Counted from the first letter of the stretch, positions 46,887-59,391 are shown. The stretch is DNA of 64,000 bases from Clitoria ternatea (GCA_037962975.1 CM075676.1:47354001-47418000), one strand, 5' to 3'. Numbers and translations are program-made. The notes: generated by a model from the letters alone, not told the origin.

Positions 46887-48008
46887 TTAAGCCAATTTCT
46901 CAAGTGAATGCTTCATATTGATTAGAAGAAAATGGGCTGATTTTGTTAATCTATCGACTATCACCCAGATAGCATCATTGCCTCTTTGTGTTCTAGGCAA
47001 GCCTGGCACAAAGTCCATGGCAATGTCATCCCATTTCCATACTGGTATTTCTAGTGGTTGTAATCCACCAGATGGTTTTTGATGTTCGACTTTACTTTTC
47101 TGACATATTAAGCAAGATGAAACATACTCAACTATCTCCTTTTTTATCCTCTTCCACCAGAAGTCCTTTCTTAAATCTTGATATATCTTCGTAGATCTAG
47201 GATGAATACTAAGCATACTTTTGTGAGCTTCGTCTAGAATCATCTTCTTTAATTTTACATCCTCTGGGACACATATTCTTCCTTTCATCCTCCAAATTCC
47301 ACCTGAACCTTCTTGTAATCCCTGATCTTTCCCATTACGTTGTGTCTCGATCATCCTTTGGAGATATTCATCCAATCTTTGTCTTTCACACAACGTCTTT
47401 AGAAAATCATTAGTGATTTTCAGAACTCGGACAATCATATTTACTGAAGATTTCTCCTCAAATGCTATGTTTAAATCTCTAAATTGTTCAATCATTTCTA
47501 ATTCTTTTATCATTAAAGCTACAATATGAACAACTTTCCTACTAAGCGCGTCAGCAACTACGTTGGCTTTCCCTGGATGGTACTTCAACTCAAAGTCATA
47601 GTCCTTAAGAAATTCCATCCATCGGCGTTGTCTCATATTCAATTCTTTTTGGTCAAACAAGTATTTAAGACTCTTATGATCACTATAGACTTCAAACTTT
47701 GCACCGTACAAGTAGTGCCTCCAAATTTTCAAAGCAAAGACAATGGCCGCTAATTCTAAGTCATGTGTAGGGTAATTAAGTTTGTGTGGTCGTAATTGCC
47801 TTAAATCATAAGCAATTACTTTCCTTTGTTGCATTAAGACACAACCTAATCCCAACTTTGAAGCATCATAATAAACTTCAAAGTTTTCTTGGGAGTTTGG
47901 TAAAGCTAGAACTAGTGCAGTTGTTAATCTTTTCTTTAATTCTTGGAAACTTGCTTCGCATTTAGGAGTCCAAACAAAAGGTTTATTCTTACAGGTTAAT
48001 TGAGTCAT
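46887..48008 (-). pseudogene. Chromovirus RNase H and integrase N-terminal half
   Basis: A 373-codon frame: RNase H (FEVYYDASKLGLGCVLMQQ, YLYGAKFEVYSDHKSLKYLF, NMRQRRWMEFLKDY), then the integrase HHCC finger (HKSMLSIHPRSTKIYQDLRK, CLICQKSKVEHQKP) and the first core motifs (WKWDDIAMDFVPGLPRT, VIVDRLTKSAHF). It ends about 90 bp before the next integrase piece because of stops. Confidence 0.87.
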
Positions 48009-48020
48009 TGGTAAGGAAAT

Positions 48021-48850
48021 TCAAGAGAATCCTTCAATAAATCTTCGGTAGTAACCCAGGAGTCCTAAGAAACTCCTGATTTCTGTGACAGTCTTCGGCC
48101 TTTCCCAAGCTATTACAGCTTCAATCTTTGCAGGGTCGACTGACACTCCATTCTTAGATATCACATGGCCTAAGAATTTTACTTCATTAAGCCAAAACTC
48201 ACATTTGGATAGTTTGGCATATAGTTGGTTCTCCTTTAGTATTTGTAGTACTAAGTATAGATGCTCCTCATGCTCCTCCTTGGTTTTGGAATAAATAAGA
48301 ATATCATCTATAAAGACAATGATGAATTGATCAAGGTATGGATGGAATATCCGGTTCATGTAGTCCATGAACACGGCTGGAGCATTAGTTACCCTAAAAG
48401 GCATAACTAAATATTCATAATGGCTATAGCGTGTCCTAAAGGCTGTCTTTGGAATATCTTCTTTCTTCACACGAATCTGATGGTATCCCGATCTCAGGTC
48501 TATCTTGGAGAACACAATAGTTCCTCGTAGTTGATCAATAAGGTCATCGATCCTTGGTAACGGGTATTTATTTTTAACCGTGACTTTGTTCAGTTGGCGA
48601 TAATCGACACAAAGTCTCATACTACCGTCTTTCTTCTTGACTAGTAGTACAGGTGCTCCCCAAGGAGATACGCCAGGTCGTATAAATTACTTTTCTAATA
48701 ACTCCTCAACTTGCTTCTTTAGTTCAATCAGTTCTACTGGAGACATTCTATAGGGTGCTCTAGCAATGGGTTCTGCTCCAGGAATTAAGTCAATAGAGAA
48801 TTCTATCTCTCGTTTAGGAGGTAATCATGGAACATCTTCAGGGAATACTT
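48021..48850 (-). pseudogene. Chromovirus reverse transcriptase
   Basis: MRLCVDYRQLNKVTVKNKYP, FSKIDLRSGYHQIRVK, FIDDILIYSKTKEEHEEHL and FLGHVISKNGVSVDPAKIEA are standard Ty3/gypsy RT motifs, with catalytic D residues in KIDL and FIDD. Upstream PVLLVKKKDGS continues to about 48850 with stops, for example before FIRPGVSPWG. A TGA after FIEGFS near 48021 separates it from the RNase H frame. Confidence 0.87.
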
Positions 48851-49415
48851 ATCGGAATTCACACACTACTGGTATCTTACTTACATCAGGAATAACTGTC
48901 CCTTCTGTAAGTGCAAACACCATGAATAATTGGGCTTCATTGTTCAAGGAATATCCTATAGGGTTTTGTGAGGCATCATACTCCTGACACTCCATGTTGT
49001 CAGGTGGAAAGATCACTATCTTATTACGGAAATCCACAAGAACATGATTAATAGATAGCCAATCCATCCCCAAAATGATTTCTAAATCCTTTAATGGTTA
49101 GCATACTAAGTTCATGTTAAAATTTCTACCTCCTATATGTATAGAACAGCCTTCGTAGACGTTATCTGTCCTAAGATGGTTACCAATAGGAGTAGAAACA
49201 AGCAAATCATATTGCATAGATTTCACAGGTATATTTAGACGCTTAACACATTCTTCAACGATAAAAGAATGTGTTGCACCAGAATCAAATAAAACTGATA
49301 AGGTAGTATCGTTAAGAATGCACTCACTTTGTACTAAGTCATCTGCCTGTGATGCCTCTGATCCACTAATTACAAATACTCTGCCAGCTACAAGTGATTT
49401 GTTCTGACTATTCAC
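48849..49415 (-). pseudogene. Chromovirus aspartic protease
   Basis: SVLFDSGATHSFI carries the D-S-G active site, then LLVSTPIGNHLRTDNV and, after a stop, DLEIILGMDWLSINHVLVDF, the usual protease end of chromoviruses. Stop codons lie after NMNLVC and after VVCEFR. Confidence 0.82.
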
Positions 49416-49493
49416 TAGCTGTCCATTTTCTTGTCCTCGACCAGATGTGCCTCTAACATTATGTCCTCCGCGAACATTTGTATTACGCTCATC

Positions 49494-50449
49494 TCAGATA
49501 TTGACTCCTCCTCTGCTAGCTCCATTGTTGTTGTTCTCAGTTTTAACATTCACAGTGTTAGTGCCTTGGCGAAGTTGTGGGCAGTTAGGACAAATATGTC
49601 CCTTCTGGTTGCATTGGAAGCAGGTAACATCTGTCTGCGTACAATCTCGGGTTCTATGATTTCCTCCACATTTATAACAGTTCCATATGATTAGCTGGTT
49701 CACGCGTCCTCCAGATGATGAAGATGATGCTCCTCAAAATCGATTTTGATTAAATGTTCCTCACCTTTTGAAGTTCAATAATTGAGGTTTTGACTGCTTA
49801 TTACTCTTCTCCTGCTCAATTCTAGCCCGATGGTTCTCTTCAAAGATACTGCATTTGTTGATTAGAGTAGGAAAACTCCTAATCTCCTGATGTCCTATGG
49901 CTTCTTTAATTTCTGGCCTTAGACCATTTTCAAATTTGACACATTTAGAAGCCTCAGTTCCTGGCTGTTGGAAAGGAGGATAGAACAATGATAGTTCCTC
50001 AAATTTGGTGGTGTATTCTTTAACAGACATATTCCCTTGCTTTAATTCTAAAAATTCTAATTCCTTTTTACTCCTGACATTAGCAGGGAAATATTTCTCG
50101 AGAAAGCTTTCTTTAAAATTCTCCCAGTTGAGTAGCCTACTGGCTTCCAGTAACCTATCGTGAGCAAAAATCACCAATTCTCTACTTCCCCTACCATCAT
50201 ATAAGTAACATATTCTACCTTCTGGGCTTTAGTGCAAGGAAAGGAGCGAAAAATACGTTCCATTTCTTTAATCCACAGGTAAGCCATCTCTGGATTATAG
50301 TCTCCTTTAAACTGGGTAGGTTTCCTTTTCAGGAAACGATCAAGTCCATGGGTTCCTTTGGCTAACCTTTGCTGTTCCTGTCTTTCAAGGATCTCAGCAA
50401 ATCGGTTGAATGCAGCAGCCATGGCATCATCGTTCTGACGTCTAGCCAT
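49494..50449 (-). pseudogene. Chromovirus gag with double CCHC knuckle
   Basis: MARRQNDDAMAAAFNRFAEI starts the frame at 50449. QFKGDYNPEMAYLWIKEMER leads to MVGEVENW, where one base is missing (near 50170) and the frame shifts. FKESFLEKYFPANVRSKKE and YTTKFEELSLFYPP follow to 49761. Two TGA stops separate this from the nucleocapsid, CYKCGGNHRTRDC and CFQCNQKGHICPNC (49494-49703). Confidence 0.85.
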
Positions 50450-50691
50450 TTCTTATCCTACAGGTATGAGTACCACTGTATTCAGTTACTGAGTATCTAA
50501 TATACTCAGAGTTTTAATAATTTTACACTATCTAACTAACTATTATACTAAACAAAAACATACAAAGAGCACACATAACATACAAGCACACAAATTTCAA
50601 ACAGATAACAATCAAGGTTCACATACTTCAAGTTATCCTATATTAATCTCTAGTCACTTCCTAAGGTTTTCTTTATATTTTATAAACCATT

Positions 50692-50703
50692 GCTCTGATA
50701 CCA
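50692..50703 (-). other. Primer-binding site (initiator-Met tRNA)
   Basis: TGGTATCAGAGC on the minus strand, 7 bases after the 5' LTR end, matches the complement of the plant initiator methionine tRNA 3' end used by chromoviruses. Confidence 0.85.
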
Positions 50704-50710
50704 CTTCAGT

Positions 50711-52199
50711 CGTAACACCCTGGAGCCAACTTGCAAATTCCAAGATAATTACCATCACCATATAAAATCTCTTGGATAATTTATTTTTCACCTGGTAATT
50801 ATCAAGTGATTCACAACCTGATTCTAGAGGTTACTGATACAATATCAGAGTGCGCAACCTTTTCATAATTAACTTCTTATTATTATACATAATATCAGAG
50901 TTTTTTTTACATATTATATTTTACAACAAGCACCTAGATCTTATAAAATATAAAGATGTAAAGTACCAAAACATAGCATACACATAATACAGCCATAGAA
51001 GTTACGCAAGCAAGCATCAACATCAAAAGCCTTCATAATTCATCCATATCAAGCATCATCCACTTTGTCACATGTCTTCTTGATTAACCACTAAAGGGTT
51101 GCCACAAGTAACGAAAGAGTGAGATAAAATATCAAATAAATAGAAATTAAATTAGAACATATATAATCACAAGTAGGATGTTATGCAATGCAGATGCCAA
51201 ACAAGTATTTGTATTATATTTATATTAATATTTCCATTCTTTATATGAATGAAAATACATGACGGATCCATTCTAGTGGGGACATCTCCAGTGATTTCCA
51301 ACAATAACATTTTCACGGATATCCAACCGATACCACGCCCCATAGTGCAACATCAACATCGGATAACAACATCATAATATCAATAACAAGTGTTGTGGGA
51401 CCCTCCTTAAGGACACACTGCTTAGCCCTTAAGACGGTGGTGGTATAAAACCAACACAGAGGTCTATTGCTCAACAGAGCGCGTTCCCCCACCGGGAACC
51501 CCCTCAAAGAACCCCCATGCGGATTCTTTGAACGACCAATGCATATGATGCATGAATGCATTAAATTATCAAATTCCTTTATATAATTAATTTTAACAAT
51601 AAAATTATTATAACAATCAAATAATCATACTTTATTTGTAATTCAAAGAATATGGAAACACATTTTCCATAATATTTATATCATAATTCAAACATATGGA
51701 AACATAATTTCCATAATATTTATATCATAATTCAAACATATGGAAACATATTTTCCATAATATTTAATAATTCAAAGAATATAGAAACACATTTTCCATG
51801 TTATAGTAATTATTTAATATCATATTCCAAGGAATATGGAAAATATATTTTCCATGATATAAAATTATACTACTAAAATAATTTAAAAACAAGAGTTTTC
51901 TCCCTTTAAATGTTTAAATAAACTTCTAAATTTAATTTAATTAATTATATTTATTTTATTTCAAAATAAAGTCTCTAGAATAATAAAAATCCAATAATAA
52001 TAAAAATTTTGATTTTTTAAAAAATCATTATTTTAAGTTTTTAATCATATTTATGAAAATGCCACTGGTCTTATTTACGAAAATGACATCGTTTTAATTT
52101 ATTTATAAAAATGCCATCGCTTCTAATTTATTTACAAAAATGTCACCGCTTCTATTTTTTAACACCGGTTGAAAATATCCGCTGTTAAAGGGTCTGATT
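50711..52199 (-). repeat. Chromovirus 5' LTR, distal part
   Basis: Reverse complement of about 44250-45714 plus the terminal ~35 bases, ending GGGTGTTACG (expected GTTACA). The proximal ~760 bp, which the other copy shows, should lie beyond the Athila insertion, outside the window. Confidence 0.85.
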
Positions 52200-53771
52200 T
52201 GTTAGACCCGGATAATATAATGTTGCAGAAAACTTGTTACTTTGTTTTACTGTTGGGTCGATTAGTTGGCAAGCGCACCAATCGTTTGTAGTTTTCAAAA
52301 TTTAGATATCGTTTCACTGGGATTAAAAGTCCAATAGTTACAATAATTTTCTAGTTACTATGGTAAATTTATCAAAACTTATACACAAAAGAATAATTTA
52401 TATACAATTTATACAATATTTACAAGATGGCATAATTGAGTTGTTCATGTGGTAAAAAGAGAATAATGATCTATCTAAGAAGTTGAGTTACAATTTTAGA
52501 ATAGGTAAGATACTTAAGATAAAACACAGATAGACAAATTATGTTGGAAATTGGATCCCTAATCTAGAATAACAATGAGAAACTCAAGACATGCATATTT
52601 AATCATCAAGTTTCATGTCATTGCAGCTTAAATTCATTATAACCGATCCCTCGTGATATAAATTCTAAGAATTCACCGTAAAGTCCGATCCCTCATGAGC
52701 TTTCTCAGTAAAAACTTGTATTAAGTCCTGGCCTTATGGCAACAATGATTACCAATTCTATCCTTAGTAATTGGTATATTAAGGGTATTCTAACTTTTAC
52801 TTTTATTAAATCAAGTTTTAATAAGGCATGAATAATCATTCCCGTTTGACATTCACACTAATAAAACAAGTTTCAATACACATGAAAATCATTCTCCCGT
52901 TTGACGTTCATATTAATAAAAGATTGAAATACTAACATGGACTTGAATCATAAACATGTAAAGGTCGAATTCACAACATCATACTCAATAGATTAGTTCA
53001 TCAATTCCAACATAAACAGATTAGTTACACATGGTGAAAGTAAAAACAACACTTACAGTGATTAACATTACAAAGGCTATGATGGAAACTTCACGATACA
53101 ACGATCACAATACTACACAACACTCTCAAGTATCTAGAAAACTATTCTAGAACTACAAACTCACAAAAGAAACACTCAAACTCGAGTGTATAAGAGAAGA
53201 GAAGAGTGGGAATGGATCAAAATGGGATGCCTAGAAGTGTTGGAAATGGGCCTATTTATAGGGCTGAGGAAGGGTCCTAACGCTACGCGTCAACCTGACG
53301 CTACGCGTCAGTTCCCTGAGTCAGCCTCCATTAAACGCAGCTGGAAATGGCCACTAAGGAATTATTTATTCAATCATGCTTTGCCATTTGGATCTGTCCC
53401 CCAGTTCAACTTGGATATTTGTGCAGAGTGGAGTGGCCGATAATGGGTCACTAACTAAGTGCTTATCCAAGCTGGTTGTGGAGTCCCCGTAGCTCTGACG
53501 CTACGCGTGGCTGTGACGCGTAGCATCAGCATCAAAAGTCTCCATGCTATGTGTGGTGTTGATGCTACGCGTCAGGTTCCTGATCTTCAATTTTCTCTTT
53601 AAATTCTTCACTTTTTCACTGCAAAACTAAAGCAAATTGATCAAGGGCATATTATTTCTAACAACTTCTATTTATTGAATTTAAAACCTAATTTTCTAAC
53701 AATTTAGACTAATTTTTATTATTTTTATGAAATTTTTATTTAAGATTTTATTGTAAATTTGAGGACTAACA
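52200..53771 (-). repeat. Athila-type 3' LTR
   Basis: The ends are TGTTAGACCC at 52200 and GGACTAACA at 53771 (TGTTAG/CTAACA inverted termini). Next to 53771 the minus strand reads CTCAAGTTGGGGGTATT, the typical Athila polypurine tract. Likeness to the chromovirus LTR stops at 52199. TGATT at 52195-52199 would be the target duplication; its partner lies outside. Several GCTACGCGT motifs lie at 53280-53590. Confidence 0.75.
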
Positions 53772-55018
53772 AATACCCCCAACTTGAGACATTACTCATC
53801 CTCGAGCAAGAGAGAAAAATAAAAAATAAAAATTTGAAATCAAATTTTTGAGTTAGTCTGAGAATTTACCACAAAATGTAATTTCACAATTTACCATTTT
53901 GAAATAATCAATTATAGAAATCTTATGTAACAAAGGTTTATTGATAAAATCCTTTACAATATTTTATTAACAAATAAAGCATAAATTTAGGCTTACCTTA
54001 CAAGTGTTTATCTCTGTGCCAAGGGTAGCCTGTTTCACTCTTTCAATCATAAAATCAAACAAATTTAATTTTGATTTTTATCTAATCAATGGTTGATCAT
54101 ACAGAGATATTTTCAAAAATCACAAGGTCTTTTCAAGGGTTGTAATGAGGCTTGGCTACAAGAAATGATAGTTTTTCTTTGGAATTCAAAAGTTTGAAAT
54201 CATAAAAGAGCAATTTTTAACTTTCTCTTGGCCCAAGTCTCAATTCTTTTATTGGTGAAAAATAAATACCCCAACTTGATTCTTTTCACTATTTTTGATT
54301 TTTCTTTTTCATATTTTATTATTATTTCCTTTTTCTTTGAAAAGAATCAAGTTGCTTATTTTCACTCCCTATTTTTTTTTGTAAGAACACTCAAAATATT
54401 TTTATTTTGCTCAATTGCTCTTTTAATCAATCAAATATAGGGAATGGTTAAAATTGATATAGGTTAAGGGTACCAAAGAATTTATTTTTCAGGCTCAAAA
54501 TTGGCTTTCAAGGGATAAAATAATTTTAACAAGGTAAGCTGTTTGGCCCAAGGTTTTCTTTTCACCAAAAATGTGCCTTGATCATTTTCTTGAATTCTCT
54601 GTACAATAACACAAATCAAAGATTAAAGCAAAATTAATTCGAATGAAGTTATGTCGAATAAACCCTCAAGTGTTTTAAAGATCTCTCAGCTCACCGGGTT
54701 ATCAAAATTTAGCTTGATAGTTAATAAACCTATTGTAACTGATTTTATCAAAATTCCTAAGTTACAAAAGAATCAATAATTGATTTTACAAAATTAGTTT
54801 TATTGTGTAAAAACTTTAAGTGTATAAATTATCTTACTTTCAAAAATTTGATTTATTTATTAAAAACGCAAAAACACACCATGACAAAATTTTACGCAAA
54901 GATAAAACACACCACATAAAATAAACTATAATATAATATCCAAAAAGTAAAAATACCAATATAAATAGAAAACTAAAAGTAAACTAGAATGTATGTAACA
55001 GAAATGAGATAACACCAA
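53772..55018. other. Athila 3' untranslated region
   Basis: AT-rich, with no coding sequence apart from chance frames. It starts with the polypurine tract and a conserved CTCGAGGATGAG block (minus strand). Confidence 0.6.
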
Positions 55019-56314
55019 TCAGTCCTCCATCTCATCATCTCCCTCCTCATCTGTATCACCCTCTGACTTAGTATGTGCTCCAGACAGTCCACCAGTCTCA
55101 GGGTATGTCGGCAGATCACCAGGCCAAGCCACATAGGCTGTAAACTCAGCTGGTGTAATATATGGTGCTCCCTCACCTTGAAGTCTATACTGATAGTATG
55201 AATCATGAAGATGCATGTAAGCTCTGTGTGTGGCAGCCATCATCTGCATCATATGCTGATGCTCAAGTGTCATCCTGGCAAATTCTTCTGCAACACCATC
55301 AGCAGGTGGTGGCTGAACTGATGGTCTTCTCCTCCTCTGTCTGGGCTGAGCCTCCTGCTCCAATGGTGGAAGCTTGCACTGCTGGACGAAGTAATCTCTG
55401 TTCACTAGAACTTTGGGGACTCTCCCCGAAGAACTAGTGAACTCAGGTGATGGCACAACAACTCCCTGCCTCCTCAGTAAGGCATATATGATGAGAGGGA
55501 ATGGGATAGGACGGTTCACCTTATACCCAAGGGTATAAAGGTGAATCTGCTCAGAAATCAGCTCTGCAATATCAATAACATGGCCCTGGAGAATGGAGTA
55601 AAGAAGGCAGCATCGATCAACTGGGATAAAAGAAAGGTGGGTGACAGGAGTAATGTTATGCAGCATGAGATGAGACCACGCCTGAGCTATAGGGGTCAGC
55701 TGGGTCTTAAGGAGGTTAGATGGAGTCCTCCCAACCTTACTCAGGTTAAAGAAGATTCCATCCTTGCTTAAGAAGTGAGCAACCTGATCTAGGAAGTATC
55801 TTAGATAACCATCCTCAGTTGTGATCTTGTTTCTGTTCTCCTTCCAGAAACAAATATCGCTCTCGGGAGTAGGCTCCCAAGGGTTACCCAATAGAGTACT
55901 AATAGTGTCCCGGTCATAAGCAATATGCCGGCCCCTAACCCAGCTCGTCCTCTGATGTCCAATGTCAGGCGCATCCTGGCGAGTCCTGTAGGCATTAGCA
56001 TAAAATTCCATCACTAAGATGGGATCCCCCTCAGTAGGCAGGGAAAACAGGGGCCCCCATCTCCTCCTCTGGACCTCATCCTGCAGCTCAGGATAGTCCC
56101 CAGTACTTAGATCCAAGACTCTCTCCCAGATGAGTCTTTGGCCCTTTATTTGGTGAAACCGGGCCCATTTCGTATCAGTGCAAAATCTAGTGGGATCTCT
56201 AGGTCCCAACACCTCCTCACCCTGAAGATCTGGATCCTCAGAGGTGGTGTCAGTATCCGTGGTCCTTCTCTGTCTTTTAGGACCAGTAGTAGGGATGGAT
56301 TTCTTTGGAGCCAT
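55019..56314 (-). CDS. ORF downstream of Athila pol, 'putative plant transposon protein' (Transposase_32-like)
   Basis: Uninterrupted 431-codon frame. The N-terminus is basic and polar (MAPKKSIPTTGPKRQRR, a possible nuclear signal). The central domain has RFCTDTKWARFHQIKGQRLI, WGPLFSLPTEGDPILVMEFY and WVRGRHIAYDRDTISTLLGN, the signature of proteins named putative plant transposon protein in Athila-like elements. A basic RQRRRRP lies late and the C-terminus is acidic (DTDEEGDDEMED). It takes the place of the env-like ORF of Athila, but no signal peptide or membrane segment is seen. Its function is unknown. Remaining open while pol is broken may reflect youth or chance. Confidence 0.8.
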   Translation of the reverse strand: MAPKKSIPTTGPKRQRRTTDTDTTSEDPDLQGEEVLGPRDPTRFCTDTKWARFHQIKGQRLIWERVLDLSTGDYPELQDEVQRRRWGPLFSLPTEGDPILVMEFYANAYRTRQDAPDIGHQRTSWVRGRHIAYDRDTISTLLGNPWEPTPESDICFWKENRNKITTEDGYLRYFLDQVAHFLSKDGIFFNLSKVGRTPSNLLKTQLTPIAQAWSHLMLHNITPVTHLSFIPVDRCCLLYSILQGHVIDIAELISEQIHLYTLGYKVNRPIPFPLIIYALLRRQGVVVPSPEFTSSSGRVPKVLVNRDYFVQQCKLPPLEQEAQPRQRRRRPSVQPPPADGVAEEFARMTLEHQHMMQMMAATHRAYMHLHDSYYQYRLQGEGAPYITPAEFTAYVAWPGDLPTYPETGGLSGAHTKSEGDTDEEGDDEMED

Positions 56315-57609
56315 CTACAAAAAGAAAAATTTTAAAATCAAACACACATTATAATATTGAAAAGCATATCAACAATTATTTTTGGTTTATATATTTTATA
56401 CAAAACATTCACAATAATAAAATATTTACAAAAATTTTAAACATACATCTTTTTTTGGATTTTCTAAAAAAAACAATTTTATAAAAATTGCAAAATTCAC
56501 AAAAAAAATCCATAACAAAACAACATATTTTTGAATTTTTGTAATTTATAAGAAAAATTAACATGCATATTTTTGGATTTTTACAATTTTCACAAACAAA
56601 AATCAACATACATAAATTTCACAAAACATGCAAAAATCATCAAACATGTATATTTACAAAATTATACAAAATTATTTTTATTTTTATGCAAGAAAGTATA
56701 ACAAATATGCAAAATAAAATTTTTTATTAATTCAAGAGAAAAATAAACAAATAACAAACAGAGACATACTAACAAATTTATTAAAAACAGAAAACAAATA
56801 TCAGAAGATAACACACAAAAAATAAACAAAATTCAGGAACAGAGGCTGACGCTACGCGTGGGTGGGACGCTACGCGTCAGTTCTGTTCTTCCCACGCTAC
56901 GCGTCAGTGGGACGCTACGCGTAGGCTTACAGTTCATGCCTCACGCTACATGTCAGTGGGACGCTATGCGTGAGGTGCGCAGTTTCACACACAGAAACAG
57001 GGGTTACTCAACAACAATCCCTCCAAACCACATTCATCCATTAATTTCCTTACTCTAACAGCGATCAATTCCCAATGGTTCTCTAATCTAATCCTAACCA
57101 CATGCATTCTAAAAATTGAAATTGAAAATAAACTAAAGGGAAAGAATTTAGAGAACTTACTTGGAATCCTTTGAGTGATTGAGAAATCACAGAGGATTGA
57201 AAGGTTGAGAGAAAAAAAAGGGTTTGAAAATTAGGTTTTCGAAAACTAAAGTGAGGCAAAGAGGGAATTTTAGGTTTAAAAACCTATGATTGGGCCTCTC
57301 TGGTTCAGTTTTAAAAAATGAACGTGGGCCCTGACGCTACGCGTCAGCTTGAAATTTTAACCTCCTCGCTACGCGTCAGTGGGACGCTACGCGTGGGGTT
57401 CTGATTTTTAAATTTCAAAATTTAATTTTCAAAAACCTTTTCTTTTAAAATTTTAAAACCCTTTTTATTTTCAAAATTAAATTTCTATCTAAAAATTTGA
57501 AAAAAAACTCTTTTTTTATGTAAAAATAAGCTTGAATTAAAGAAAAGAAACAATGGGTTGCCTCCCATTGAGCGCTTGATTTACAGTCTCTAGCTAGACA
57601 TCGCGCACA
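56315..57609. other. Athila spacer between pol and the downstream ORF
   Basis: AT-rich non-coding DNA with two clusters of GCTACGCGT/ACGCGTAGC motifs, at 56850-56970 and 57330-57400. No gene. Confidence 0.6.
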
Positions 57610-58760
57610 TCACAAACCAGTCAAATAACAAATGGTAGTGATTCTGTTGATCTCACCACCCAGATATGGTTTCAATCTCTGTCCATTAACCATCCAACTT
57701 CTTTTGGAAGTTGGATCTTCAATCTCAACTGCTCTACAAGATTTAACTTCCTTGATTACAAAAGGACCTGACCATTTAGATTTCAATTTACCAGGAAACA
57801 GTCTTAATCTTGAATTAAACAATAAAACTTGTTGACCTGGTATAAAATGTCTATTTTTGATTTTCTTATCATGGTAAGCTTTCACCTTGTTTTTGTAACT
57901 TCTAGATGCCTCATAAGCATTGTTTCTCATTTCTTCCAATTCAAATAACTGCAACTTTCTTTTTTCAGCTGCTGTATTTGGATCAAAATTGAGAAATTTT
58001 AAAGCCCAATATGCTTTATGTTCCATCTCTACTGGAAGTTGACAAGCTTTTCCATAGACCATTTGAAAAAGAGAAAGGCCAATTGGAGTTTTAAATGTAG
58101 TTCTGTATGCCCAGAGTGCATCATCAAGCTTTTGTGACTAATCTTTTTTGGAAGAAGACACAGTCTTTTCCAAAATCCTTTTTACTTCTCGATTTGAAAT
58201 TTCAGCCTGTCCATTGTTTGTGGATGATATGCTGTGGCCACTTTATGTCTCACTCCATAATGTTGTAACACTTTCTGAAGAACTTTGTTACAAAAATGTG
58301 ATCCTCCATCACTGATCAAAGTTCTTGGTGTTCCAAACCTGCAAAAAATATTTTTCTTCAAGAAATTCACTACAGTCTTGGTGTCAGCATTAGGTGAAGC
58401 AATTGTTTCTACCCACTTTGAAACATAATCAACTGCCAAAACAATGTATTGATTGAATTGAGAATAAGGAAAAGGTCCCATGAAATCAATACCCCAACAA
58501 TCAAATACCTCAACCTCCTGAATGTTTGTAAGAGGCATTTCTTGTCTTTTGTTAACATTACCTGTTCTTTGACAGTTATCACAAGCTTGAACAAATGAGT
58601 GAGAATCTTTAAAAATGGAGGGCCAATACAAACTTGATTGTAAAATTTTTGCAGCAGTTCTTTCTCCATTAAAATGTCCTCCATAAGGGGACTTATGGCA
58701 ATGCCACAACACATCTTTCTTTTCCCAGTCAGGTACACAATGACGTAACAAATTATCCAC
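57610..58760 (-). pseudogene. Athila integrase, frame-broken
   Basis: 58760-58182: HCHKSPYGGHFNGERTAAKI and CDNCQRTGNV (HHCC finger), FDCWGIDFMGPFPYS, ISDGGSHFCNKVLQKVL and TAYHPQT, with the core D, D residues visible. The frame breaks just after YHPQT, where the catalytic-E region normally follows. 58062-57610: MVYGKACQLPVEMEHKAYWA, PGQQVLLFNSRLRLFPGKLK, SKWSGPFVI and GQRLKPYLGG, the C-terminal module. Confidence 0.85.
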
Positions 58761-58809
58761 ACCAATTTTAAATAGATGAGGGTCATCCCAAACAAAGTAT
58801 TTTGAATCT

Positions 58810-59391
58810 TTAAATTTTTTTTCTTTGTTGCCAGGTTAGATCATTTGGAAGAATTCCTGCTGCTTTAAAATTGGCCGTATCAATAAACCATGGCCATTTT
58901 GTTATTTCAAAAAGTTTTTCATCAGGAAATTCTTCCAAGATGTCTTCTTCTTTGGCAGTGACCTCATCATTCATTAATCTGGAAAGATGGTCAGCGCACA
59001 TATTTTCACTACCCTTTTTATCTTTGATTTCAAGATCATATTTTTGAAGGAGTAAAATCCATCGGATTAACTGAGGTTTAGAATCAGTTTTGGTCAAAAG
59101 GTACTTGATTGCAGCATGATCAGTGAAAATAATTATTTTTGATCCAATCAAGTATGATCTAAATTTTTCCAAGGCATACACTATAGCTAGTAATTCTTTT
59201 TCAGTAGTTGCATAATTTATTTGATTTTCATTTAAAACTTTACTAGCATAGTGTATAACCCTAAAAACTTTTTCATATCTTTGACCTAAAACTGCTCCTA
59301 CAACATAATCACTTGCATCACACATAAGTTCAAAGGGTAAATTCCAATTAGGAGCAACAATTATAGGGGCAGAAACCAATTTTTCTTTCAA
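58810..59391 (-). pseudogene. Athila RNase H
   Basis: FELMCDASDYVVGAVLGQR, NYATTEKELLAIVYALEKFR, IIFTDHAAIKYLL and GSENMCADHLSRL give a Ty3/gypsy RNase H with catalytic D, E, D. It starts in another frame from the preceding RT, so a frameshift lies near 59390-59450, and it ends at a stop after WQQRKKI. Confidence 0.85.

Larger units (their letters stand above)
43487..52199 (-). mobile_element. Tekay/Del chromovirus (Ty3/gypsy), decayed, with an aberrant 3' LTR
   Basis: On the minus strand, in order: 5' LTR (52199-50711, cut by the Athila element), primer site, gag, protease, RT, RNase H, integrase, chromodomain-like tail, polypurine tract and the first part of a 3' LTR. The 3' LTR changes after about 217 bp into an LTR in the opposite orientation. 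Many stops, several of them TGA where CGA is expected, show age. Confidence 0.88.
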
